Of a DNA stretch of 5,747 bases, positions 1 through 5,478 are shown one piece after another. Each line of letters starts with the position of its first letter. Positions within the stretch are counted from its first letter, which is position 1. Source of the stretch: a bacterium (lineage in GTDB: Bacteria > Krumholzibacteriota > Krumholzibacteria > LZORAL124-64-63); contig JAASSM010000148.1 of assembly GCA_021767885.1 (NCBI GenBank), positions 1 through 5,747 of the forward strand, written 5' to 3'. A program made the position numbers and the translations under genes. The notes under the pieces were generated by a model. It had not been told where the DNA came from. It worked only from the letters and a program-made list of their open reading frames with translations, and made no database searches.

Positions 1-163
1 CCGCCGGCGCCAGGGTCGCATCGGGGAGCGAGACCACGACCGTCCGGGGAGCCACCTCCTCCGTGCGCGCCACCGCCCGTTCCAGGAGGGAGATCCCCCC
101 CAGCGTTTGCCGGACGGCCCCCGCCGGACGCCCGTCGCAACCCACCACGATCACTGCCAGCAT
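1..163 (-). CDS. Partial nucleotidyltransferase-like protein (N-terminus only)
   Basis: An open leftward frame starts with ATG at 163-161 and runs off the window; 54 residues are visible. It opens with a hydrophobic strand (MLAVIVVGCDGR), then RQTLGGISLLERAV, then a second strand TVVVSLPD. This strand, polar loop, G-x-[SP]-LLER helix, strand order resembles the start of GT-A fold nucleotidyltransferases such as IspD- or MobA-type enzymes. The usual G-x-G-T-R-[ML] nucleotide loop is not intact (GCDGRPAGAVRQ), so the match rests on pattern only. An in-frame GTG at 172-170 is an alternative start; neither has a strong ribosome binding site (GGCGAG precedes the ATG). The gene is divergent from the rightward gene set. 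A different Rossmann-like protein cannot be excluded because most of the chain is outside the window. Confidence 0.45.
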   Translation of the reverse strand, partial: MLAVIVVGCDGRPAGAVRQTLGGISLLERAVARTEEVAPRTVVVSLPDATLAPA

Positions 164-235
164 CTCGCCCACGCTCTCGCCTCGCTCGCTGTTGCGGTGG
201 CCGCCCGCCGTCGGTGCGCCGGCCCCGGGGAACCC

Positions 236-265
236 TGGACACGGCCGCGTCGGACCGGTTACATT
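236..265 (+). promoter_or_regulatory. Candidate sigma-70-type promoter
   Basis: TGGACA at 236-241 matches the -35 consensus TTGACA in five of six places. After an 18-base spacer, TACATT at 260-265 matches the -10 consensus TATAAT in four of six. The -10 box lies in one of the few AT-richer patches of this spacer. Transcription would begin near 272 and give a leader of about 190 bases before the ATG at 464. The spacer is one base longer than ideal and the housekeeping sigma preference of this organism is unknown, so this is a candidate only. Confidence 0.45.
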
Positions 266-279
266 GGCCCGGTCCGGCG
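248..279. repeat. Inverted repeat over the -10 box (possible operator)
   Basis: CGGACCGG at 251-258 and CCGGTCCG at 269-276 are perfect inverted arms of 8 bases around the 10-base centre TTACATTGGC. Allowing one T-G mismatch (250/277), the pairing extends to 248-249 with 278-279. The centre contains the candidate -10 box, which is a typical place for a repressor site. GC-rich DNA gives chance palindromes often, but the placement over the promoter makes this one worth noting. Confidence 0.45.
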
Positions 280-307
280 GCCGTGGCGGCAGTTTCTGCC
301 CGCCGTC

Positions 308-324
308 GGGCCGGGATCCGGCCC
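308..324 (+). repeat. Perfect leader hairpin
   Basis: GGGCCGG (308-314), GAT (315-317) and CCGGCCC (318-324) form a perfect 7-base-pair GC stem with a three-base loop. If transcription starts near 272 it would fold in the leader RNA upstream of the terminator-like stem at 354-378. Its role is unknown; it may be an RNA structure or a protein site. Confidence 0.4.
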
Positions 325-353
325 TCGCGGCGGCCCGCCGCTTCCGGCCACCG

Positions 354-385
354 GGTCGCCAGGACCCCGCTGGCGGCCGTTTTCT
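354..385 (+). terminator. Terminator-like stem-loop in the leader (possible attenuator)
   Basis: GGTCGCCAG (354-362) pairs with CTGGCGGCC (370-378) in a 9-base-pair stem with one G-U pair and a seven-base loop. One G follows, then TTTT (380-383) and CT, on the rightward strand. This looks like a weak intrinsic terminator about 80 bases before the first start codon. A competing hairpin, GGGTC (353-357) with GACCC (363-367), uses the left arm and loop, so the two folds exclude each other as in attenuators. The T-run is short, and in GC-rich sequence such pairings can arise by chance. Confidence 0.35.
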
Positions 386-463
386 CGTGCCGGCAGGCGC
401 CGCAGCGCCCCGGCCGGTCCGCCCCAGACCTGCAAGATCGAGCCCAGTGCCCGGGAGGCCACC

Positions 464-868
464 ATGGACGACGCCAAGCTCACGCAGATCCTCCGCGGCA
501 TGCAGCGCGTGGCCGTGGTGGGCATCAGCCCCCGGGAGGACCGGGCCAGCCACGGGATCTCCCGCTGGCTCATCGGCCGCGGCGTCGAGGTGGTGGGGGT
601 CAACCCCGCCCACGAGGAGATCCTCGGGGTGCCGGTCTATCCCAGCCTGGCGGACGTGCCGGGCCGCGTGGACGTGGTGGACATCTTCCGGCGGAGCGAG
701 ACCGTCGGGCCCATCGTCGCGGCCGCCGTCGACCGCCGCGACGGCATGATCTGGATGCAGGAGGGCGTGCAGAACGCCGCCGCGGCGGCCCAGGCCGAGG
801 CCGCGGACATCCCCGTGGTCATGGACCGCTGCATCTACAAGGAATTCCTGCGGCTGCTGAACGGCTGA
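464..868 (+). CDS. CoA-binding domain protein (YccU-type, CoA_binding_2)
   Basis: This 134-residue protein is a complete single Rossmann-type domain of the small CoA-binding family related to YccU; the family is thought to bind coenzyme A or a similar nucleotide, and its cellular role is poorly known. Visible family marks are the first strand and glycine turn VAVVGIS (16-22), R27-x-SHGISRWL (27-36), GVEVVGVNP (40-48), the strand VDVVDIFRRSE (69-79), IWMQEGVQN (96-104) and the ending VVMDRCIYKE (118-127), whose DRC is typical. The start at ATG 464 has GGGAGG at 453-458 with good spacing and gives the usual family length; an open frame extends upstream but encodes a low-complexity Arg/Pro/Gly-rich segment with no family match. 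It lies 24 bases before the next gene, so it probably heads the same transcript. No link to sugar metabolism is evident from the sequence. Confidence 0.88.
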   Translation: MDDAKLTQILRGMQRVAVVGISPREDRASHGISRWLIGRGVEVVGVNPAHEEILGVPVYPSLADVPGRVDVVDIFRRSETVGPIVAAAVDRRDGMIWMQEGVQNAAAAAQAEAADIPVVMDRCIYKEFLRLLNG

Positions 869-892
869 GCCGCCACGGAGGCGATCCTGCCG

Positions 893-1894
893 ATGTCCTC
901 CCCCAGGGTCCTGATCACCGGCGCCGGCGGCTTCGTGGGGCGCCATCTGGCCGCGAGCCTGGCCGCGGCCGGGGTGGCGTCCTCCGGCCTGGATCGCCCC
1001 GCGGGCGCCCATGCCAGCGCCGACGATCCCCTGGTCCAGTGGCGCCACGAGCTCGGTGCCGCCGCGGCCGACGGTGGCGCCGCCCTGGCCGACATCCTCG
1101 CCACCGGCGGCTTCACCGCCATCTGCCACCTGGCGGGCCAGAGCTCGGCCGGCGCCAGCTTCGCCGACCCGGCCGCCACCGTGGCGGCCAACCTCGGCGG
1201 CACCCTCGAGGTCCTCGAGGCCCTGCGGCGCCTGGACCGCGGCGGCCACGCGGTGCCGCGGCTGCTGGTGGTGGGCTCGGCCGAGGAATACGGTGGGGCC
1301 GCGCGCCCGGACCGGCCCTGCCGCGAGGACGACCCCGTCCAGCCCCTCTCCCCCTACGCCACCAGCAAGGCCGCCGCCACGCAGCTGACCATCCAGTATC
1401 ACCAGGCCTTCGGCCTGCCCGTCCTCGCGGTGCGGGCCTTCAACCACACCGGCCCCGGACAGGACCGGCGGTTCGTCTTCCCGGCGTTCGCCCGCCAGAT
1501 CGCCGCCATCGAGGCCGGCCGGCAGGAGCCCGTGCTGCGCACGGGCAACCTCGCCGCCTGCCGCGACTTCCTCGACGTCCGCGACGTGGTCCGCGCCTAC
1601 GCGCTGCTGCTGGAGCGGGGTCGGCCCGGCAGGATTTACAACGTCTGCTCGGGCTCGGCGTTGACGATCGCCGGGGGACTGGAGATACTTCTGGGGTTGT
1701 CCACCGTCCGGATCGAGGTGACCACGGATCCCTCCCGCCTGCGTCCGGTGGACGTGCCCCGCCTGATCGGGGACCCGACCGCGCTGCGCGACGCCACCGG
1801 CTGGCGCCCGCGCCTGACCATCGCCCAGACCCTCGGCGATCTCCTGGAGGACGCCCGGGCGTCCCTGGCCCGACCCGGAGGAGAGACGACATGA
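893..1894 (+). CDS. NAD(P)-dependent sugar epimerase/reductase, RMD-like (GDP-4-keto-6-deoxymannose reductase type)
   Basis: A full-length 333-residue extended short-chain dehydrogenase of the NAD-dependent epimerase/dehydratase family. The nucleotide-binding motif is TGAGGFVG (9-16); the catalytic residues visible are Ser129 in VGSAEEYG and the Tyr155-x3-Lys159 pair in YATSK. The second half matches GDP-6-deoxy-D-mannose (rhamnose) reductases best: NHTGPGQ (184-190), the CRDFLDVRDVVRAY block (223-236), IYNVCSG (248-254), and R282-x-RPVDVP then GD near 293. RMD reduces GDP-4-keto-6-deoxy-D-mannose to GDP-D-rhamnose in the cytoplasm. Its usual partner, GDP-mannose 4,6-dehydratase, is not in the window, so the exact substrate is inferred. 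GGAGG at 877-881 lies 11 bases before ATG 893, a rather long spacing. The stop overlaps the next start by ATGA, so translation is probably coupled. A related 4-keto reductase or 4-epimerase is the main alternative. Confidence 0.85.
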   Translation: MSSPRVLITGAGGFVGRHLAASLAAAGVASSGLDRPAGAHASADDPLVQWRHELGAAAADGGAALADILATGGFTAICHLAGQSSAGASFADPAATVAANLGGTLEVLEALRRLDRGGHAVPRLLVVGSAEEYGGAARPDRPCREDDPVQPLSPYATSKAAATQLTIQYHQAFGLPVLAVRAFNHTGPGQDRRFVFPAFARQIAAIEAGRQEPVLRTGNLAACRDFLDVRDVVRAYALLLERGRPGRIYNVCSGSALTIAGGLEILLGLSTVRIEVTTDPSRLRPVDVPRLIGDPTALRDATGWRPRLTIAQTLGDLLEDARASLARPGGETT

Positions 1895-3219
1895 TCCGCA
1901 TCTGCATGATCGGCACCGGCTACGTCGGTCTGGTGTCCGGCGCCTGCATGGCCGACTTCGGCCATCGCGTCACCTGTGTCGACATCCTGCCCGAGCGCAT
2001 CGATGCCATCGAGCGGGGCGAGATGCCGTTCTACGAGCCGGGGCTCGACCGCCTGGTGGCCAAGAACGTCCAGGAGGGGCACCTGTCGTTCACCACCGAT
2101 CTCGCCGCGGGCATGCGCGACGCCGACGTCGTGTTCATCGCGGTGCAGACCCCCCAGGCCGAGGGCAGCGGCGAGGCCGACCTCACGTACATCTGGGAGG
2201 TGGGCAAGCAGATCGGCGAGCGGCTGGAGAGCTACAAGGTGATCGTCACCAAGAGCACGGTGCCGGTGGGGACGGCGCGCAAGCTCCAGAAGGTGATCGC
2301 CGACGCCCAGCCCCGGCCCGTGCCCTTCGACATGGCCAGCAACCCGGAGTTCCTGCGCGAGGGTTCGAGCATCGAGGACTTCATGCGTCCGGACCGCGTG
2401 GTGATCGGCACCGAGAGCGAGCGGGCGGAGGAGCTCATGCGCGGCATCTACCGGCCGCTGTACCTGCTCGACACGCCCATCGTCCACTGCCCGCGCATCG
2501 AGACCGCCGAGCTCATCAAGTACGCCAGCAACAGCTTCCTGGCCGTGAAGATCAGCTTCATCAACGAGATCGCCACGCTGGCCGACCGCGTGGGCGCCGA
2601 CGTCTCCCAGGTGGCCAAGGCCATGGGTCTCGATGGCCGCATCGGCCGCAAGTTCCTGCATGCCGGCCTGGGCTACGGCGGCAGCTGCTTCCCCAAGGAC
2701 ACCCACGCCATCTGCCACATCGCCCGCGAACACGGCGAGCGCATGTCCATCGTGGAGTCCGCCATCGCGGTGAACGCCGGGCTGCCCGGCCGGGCGGTGG
2801 ACAAGGCGCGCGAGCTGATGCCCGACCTCTCGGGCAAGACCATCGCCCTGCTCGGCCTGGCCTTCAAGCCCAACACCGACGACATCCGCTGCGCGGGCAG
2901 CCGCCAGCTGGTGAGCCTGTTCACCGACGCGGGCGCCACGCTCCGCGTCCACGATCCGGTGGCCATGGACAACTTCCGCCAGGCCCACCCCGACCTCACC
3001 TACTGCCGCAACGCCTACGAGGCCTGCGAGGGCGCGGATCTGGCCGTGCTGGTCACCGAGTGGAACCAGTACCGCCAGCTCGATTTCAACCACCTCGGCG
3101 AGGTGATGGCCGGCCGCCGGTTCCTCGACTGCCGCAACGTCTACTCGCACGACCACGTGACGCCCTTCGGCTTCAGCTACCGCAGCTTCGGCCGCCCGCA
3201 GACCGGCCAGGAGTCCTGA
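1891..3219 (+). CDS. ugd: UDP-glucose 6-dehydrogenase
   Basis: A complete 442-residue nucleotide-sugar dehydrogenase that oxidises UDP-glucose twice with NAD+ to UDP-glucuronate, a precursor of acidic surface polysaccharides and of other uronic or pentose sugars. Seen in order: the N-terminal NAD-binding motif IGTGYVGL (7-14), Asp31 after the second strand, the TKSTVPVGT block (120-128), NPEFLREGS (151-159), Lys210 in ELIKYASN, the catalytic Cys266 in GYGGSCFPKD (261-270), and the UDP-binding domain motif FKPNTDDIR (325-333). Two small departures are Gln86 in FIAVQTP, where glycine is usual, and CAGSR (334-338), where a proline is common. All catalytic residues are kept, so activity is expected. 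A strong GGAGGAG site at 1877-1883 precedes ATG 1891, which overlaps the upstream stop. The next start follows after 21 bases. Other UDP-sugar dehydrogenases (for example of UDP-ManNAc or UDP-GlcNAc) are less likely given the conserved UGD motifs. Confidence 0.93.
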   Translation: MIRICMIGTGYVGLVSGACMADFGHRVTCVDILPERIDAIERGEMPFYEPGLDRLVAKNVQEGHLSFTTDLAAGMRDADVVFIAVQTPQAEGSGEADLTYIWEVGKQIGERLESYKVIVTKSTVPVGTARKLQKVIADAQPRPVPFDMASNPEFLREGSSIEDFMRPDRVVIGTESERAEELMRGIYRPLYLLDTPIVHCPRIETAELIKYASNSFLAVKISFINEIATLADRVGADVSQVAKAMGLDGRIGRKFLHAGLGYGGSCFPKDTHAICHIAREHGERMSIVESAIAVNAGLPGRAVDKARELMPDLSGKTIALLGLAFKPNTDDIRCAGSRQLVSLFTDAGATLRVHDPVAMDNFRQAHPDLTYCRNAYEACEGADLAVLVTEWNQYRQLDFNHLGEVMAGRRFLDCRNVYSHDHVTPFGFSYRSFGRPQTGQES

Positions 3220-3240
3220 CTCCCGGCCCGAAAGGATCCC

Positions 3241-4380
3241 ATGTCTGATCCCAAGCAGTCGCGCATCTCGCGCTACGATCTGGTGACGCCCATGCTCCCG
3301 GTCAAGGAGCAGATCCTCGCCGATTTCGAACGCATCCTCATGTCCGGCCAGTACATCCTGGGGCACGAGGTGAAGACGCTCGAGCGCGAGATGGCCGACC
3401 AGTGCGGCGTTGCGGACGCCGTGGGCGTGGCCAGCGGTTCGGAGGCCCTGTACCTGGCCCTGGCCATGGCGGGCGTCCGTCCCGGCACCGAGGTGATCAC
3501 CACGCCGTACACCTTCGAGGCCACCATCGAGGCCGTCATCATGCTGCACGCGCGGCCGGTCCTGGTGGACATCAAGCCGGACGACCTCAACATCGATCCC
3601 GCCAAGATCGAGGCCGCCATCACGCCGCGCACGCGGGCCATCCTGCCGGTGCACATCTTCGGCGCTCCGGCGGACATGGACCCGATCATGGACATCGCCC
3701 GCAAGCACGACCTGCAGGTGGTGGTGGACATGGCCCAGGCCTGGGGCACGCTCTACAAGGGTCGCCCCTGCGGCAGCATCGGCCGCATGAGCACCCTGAG
3801 CTTCTACCCCACCAAGAACCTGCCGGGCATCGGCGATGGCGGGCTGATCTTCTGCCAGCAGCAGGAGGACGCCGACCGCATCCGCCAGCTCCGCGGCCAC
3901 AAGGCGCTGTGGATCAACAAGAACCTCTACTGCGGCTGGAACAGCCGCCTGGACGAGATCCAGGCCATGGTGATCCGCCACCGCCTCTCGCGCTTCGCCG
4001 ACGAGCAGCGTGACCGCGATCAGGTGGCCGCCATCTACGATGCGCGGATCCCCAGGGCCAACCGCCTGGCGGTGGAGGATCTCGACCCCGGCACCAAGGT
4101 CACCTACCACCAGTACTGGGTCCGGTGCAAGGCGCGCGATCGTCTGCAGCACCGGCTGGACAGCGAGGGCGTCGACACCGGCATCTACTACGACCCGCCC
4201 TTGCACCACCATCCGCTCATGGAGTACTGTCGCATCGCCGGCAGTCTCGAGGCCTCCGAGGTGGCCGGCCGCGAGATCCTGACCCTGCCCATCCATGCCG
4301 CCCTGCCGTTCGCCACGGCCGAGCGGATCGGGACCATCGTGGCCGAGTTCCTCGAGCGGCAGGAAGAGGCCGCCGGCTGA
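3241..4380 (+). CDS. DegT/DnrJ/EryC1/StrS family PLP-dependent sugar aminotransferase
   Basis: A complete 379-residue aminotransferase of the family that transfers an amino group, usually from glutamate, to a keto group on a nucleotide-linked sugar. Visible marks are GQYILGHEVKTLE (36-48), the cofactor phosphate turn ASGSEALYLAL (64-74), TPYTFEAT (88-95), VHIFGAPADMD (137-147), Asp163 and Gln166 in VVDMAQAWG (usually EDAAQ), the PLP Schiff-base Lys192 in SFYPTKNL followed by GDGG (198-201), WNSRLDEIQA (233-242), and IYYDPPLHHHP (315-325) near the substrate site. Length and motif order are normal, so it should be active. The exact keto-sugar cannot be read from the sequence; 3-keto or 4-keto UDP- or dTDP-sugars are the usual substrates. 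AAAGGA at 3231-3236 precedes ATG 3241. It lies 21 bases after the UDP-glucose dehydrogenase gene and 66 bases before the HemC-like gene. Confidence 0.93.
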   Translation: MSDPKQSRISRYDLVTPMLPVKEQILADFERILMSGQYILGHEVKTLEREMADQCGVADAVGVASGSEALYLALAMAGVRPGTEVITTPYTFEATIEAVIMLHARPVLVDIKPDDLNIDPAKIEAAITPRTRAILPVHIFGAPADMDPIMDIARKHDLQVVVDMAQAWGTLYKGRPCGSIGRMSTLSFYPTKNLPGIGDGGLIFCQQQEDADRIRQLRGHKALWINKNLYCGWNSRLDEIQAMVIRHRLSRFADEQRDRDQVAAIYDARIPRANRLAVEDLDPGTKVTYHQYWVRCKARDRLQHRLDSEGVDTGIYYDPPLHHHPLMEYCRIAGSLEASEVAGREILTLPIHAALPFATAERIGTIVAEFLERQEEAAG

Positions 4381-4417
4381 TCACGCCATGGCGGATCGCA
4401 CGCACGCATCCGGTGAT

Positions 4418-4440
4418 GGCGCCCACCGGGCGCCGGGAGG
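4418..4440 (+). promoter_or_regulatory. Hairpin directly before the ribosome binding site
   Basis: GGCGCCC (4418-4424), ACC (4425-4427) and GGGCGCC (4428-4434) form a perfect 7-base-pair stem. It ends exactly where the Shine-Dalgarno sequence GGGAGG (4435-4440) begins, six bases before the GTG start at 4447. The 66-base gap that holds it is the largest within the gene set. It could tune translation or expose the ribosome site; no T-run follows, so it is not an intrinsic terminator. Confidence 0.4.
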
Positions 4441-4446
4441 CTCAAC

Positions 4447-5478
4447 GTGACGGGCAAGGTCCTCAGTTTCGGGTGCCTGAACACGCAGCTGGCCAAGGAC
4501 CAGACCAAGGTGGTCCTGGACCGGCTGCAGGAGGCGAGCCCGCGTCTGGTCTGCCGCATGCAGGTGGTGCCGTCGCCCGTGCCGCCGCAGGACCTGCAGG
4601 ACGAGTCCTTCTTCGCCGCCAGTGCCCGGGAGGTGGAGTTCCTCGAGGAGCAGCTCCTGGCCGGGGAATTCCGCCTCGCGGTGATCCGCGCCCAGGATCT
4701 GGTCCTGCCGCTGCGCGAGGGGCTGTCCCAGGTGGCCATCCCCGCCCGTGACACGCCCTTCGACGCCTTCCTCACCCGCCAGAACGCCATCATCGACGAC
4801 ATGCCCGCGGGCTCGACCATCGGCGTGCTGAGCCTCCGCTCGCGGACGCAGATGCAGGCCCTGTGGCCGGAGCTGGACTTCCAGCTCCTGCGCGGCGGCG
4901 TGCAGTCCGCCCTGGAGGCGCTCCTGCGCCGCGCGGAACTGGACGGCCTGGTGGTGCCGGCCGCGGTGGCCGAGCACCTCGGGCTGCAGGGCGTGGTGGC
5001 GGAGATCTTCAACCCGGACCTGGCACTGCCCAGCGGCGGTCAGGGGATCCTGGTGGTCCTCGGCCGCACCGACGACGCCGAGGTCCGCGAGCTTCTGGCC
5101 GCGGTCCACAGCGAGCCGACGCAGCGGGAGATGGAGGCCGAGCACGCCTTCCTGCAGCGCTTCGCCAGCGACATGGAGCTGCCCGTGGGGGTGCTGGCAC
5201 GATGCGATGGCACGCGCCTGACGGTCACCGGCGCGGTGGGCACCTCCGATGCCGCCGCGGCGGAGGTGCAGCAGCGCGAGGGCCCGGCCGAGCAGTCGGC
5301 GGTCCTGGGTGGCGAGCTGGCCGAGTCCATCCTGCAGAGCGGCCAGACGCTCATCGGCCTGCTGGAGGCCGAGTTCCCCGAGGGGCTGCCCGGAGACGCG
5401 GACGAGGAGGACCTCGAGGAAGACCCCGACGTGGCCCTCCTGAAGGAATTCCCCGAGCTCGACGAGAACGAGCGCTAG
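4447..5478 (+). CDS. HemC-like protein (divergent hydroxymethylbilane synthase homologue lacking the cofactor cysteine)
   Basis: A 343-residue protein collinear with hydroxymethylbilane synthase (porphobilinogen deaminase), which joins four porphobilinogens on a dipyrromethane cofactor bound to a cysteine. Scaffold marks retained: FRLAV (75-79) and Asp84, DDMPAGSTIGVLSLRS (117-132), LRGGV (148-152), LGLQGVVAEIF (178-188), the signature LPSGGQG (194-200), and the third-domain block EAEHAFLQRF...LPVG (230-248). By my alignment to the E. coli enzyme, key residues are lost: Arg11 to Leu, Lys59 to Ser, Ser81 to Arg, Lys83 to Gln, Arg132 to Ser, Arg155 to Ala, and the cofactor cysteine to Met243. 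Asp84, Arg131 and Arg149 remain. An acidic tail (317-343, 14 Asp/Glu of 27) is added. No signal peptide or membrane segment is seen, so it is probably cytosolic. The GTG start is fixed by an in-frame stop at 4414-4416 and GGGAGG at 4435-4440. Synthase activity is unlikely; the function is unknown. Confidence 0.85.
   Translation: MTGKVLSFGCLNTQLAKDQTKVVLDRLQEASPRLVCRMQVVPSPVPPQDLQDESFFAASAREVEFLEEQLLAGEFRLAVIRAQDLVLPLREGLSQVAIPARDTPFDAFLTRQNAIIDDMPAGSTIGVLSLRSRTQMQALWPELDFQLLRGGVQSALEALLRRAELDGLVVPAAVAEHLGLQGVVAEIFNPDLALPSGGQGILVVLGRTDDAEVRELLAAVHSEPTQREMEAEHAFLQRFASDMELPVGVLARCDGTRLTVTGAVGTSDAAAAEVQQREGPAEQSAVLGGELAESILQSGQTLIGLLEAEFPEGLPGDADEEDLEEDPDVALLKEFPELDENER

Larger units (their letters stand above)
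164..463. other. Divergent intergenic region with regulatory structure
   Basis: This 300-base stretch between two divergent genes has no convincing coding sequence. Open frames cross it on both strands, but they are by-products of high GC and show no family pattern. It holds a promoter candidate, an inverted repeat over its -10 box, a perfect hairpin, and a stem-loop followed by a T-run, each listed separately. No good promoter for the leftward gene was found by eye. Confidence 0.6.

Noticed and set aside
327..341. Inverted repeat GCGGC-N5-GCCGC
   Set aside because: A short stem in very GC-rich sequence, expected by chance, with no placement that suggests a role.
107..463. N-terminal extension of the CoA-binding protein
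   Set aside because: The frame is open, but the extension is low-complexity and has no family match. ATG 464 has GGGAGG before it and gives the normal family length; the extension would also cross the promoter and hairpins.
214..3219. A 1001-residue open rightward frame
   Set aside because: Only the part from 1891 onward is real (UDP-glucose dehydrogenase). The upstream part is Arg/Pro/Gly-rich shadow sequence in frame by chance, overlapping two well-supported genes in other frames.
1636..4296. An 886-residue open leftward frame
   Set aside because: It is the antisense shadow of three clear genes. Its His/Val/Asp/Gly/Leu-rich composition is typical of antisense reading in high-GC DNA and shows no domain.
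4381..5145. Leftward frames antisense to the HemC-like gene
   Set aside because: They mirror the codon pattern of the forward gene, show no family motif, and have no convincing start region.
4447..5478. The HemC-like gene as an ordinary hydroxymethylbilane synthase
   Set aside because: The cofactor cysteine and most substrate-binding basic residues are missing, so the standard name and the symbol hemC would mislead.
4447..5478. The HemC-like gene as a frameshifted or decayed pseudogene
   Set aside because: The frame is intact over 343 codons, conserved motifs appear in the right order on both sides of each lost residue, and codon use matches the neighbours.
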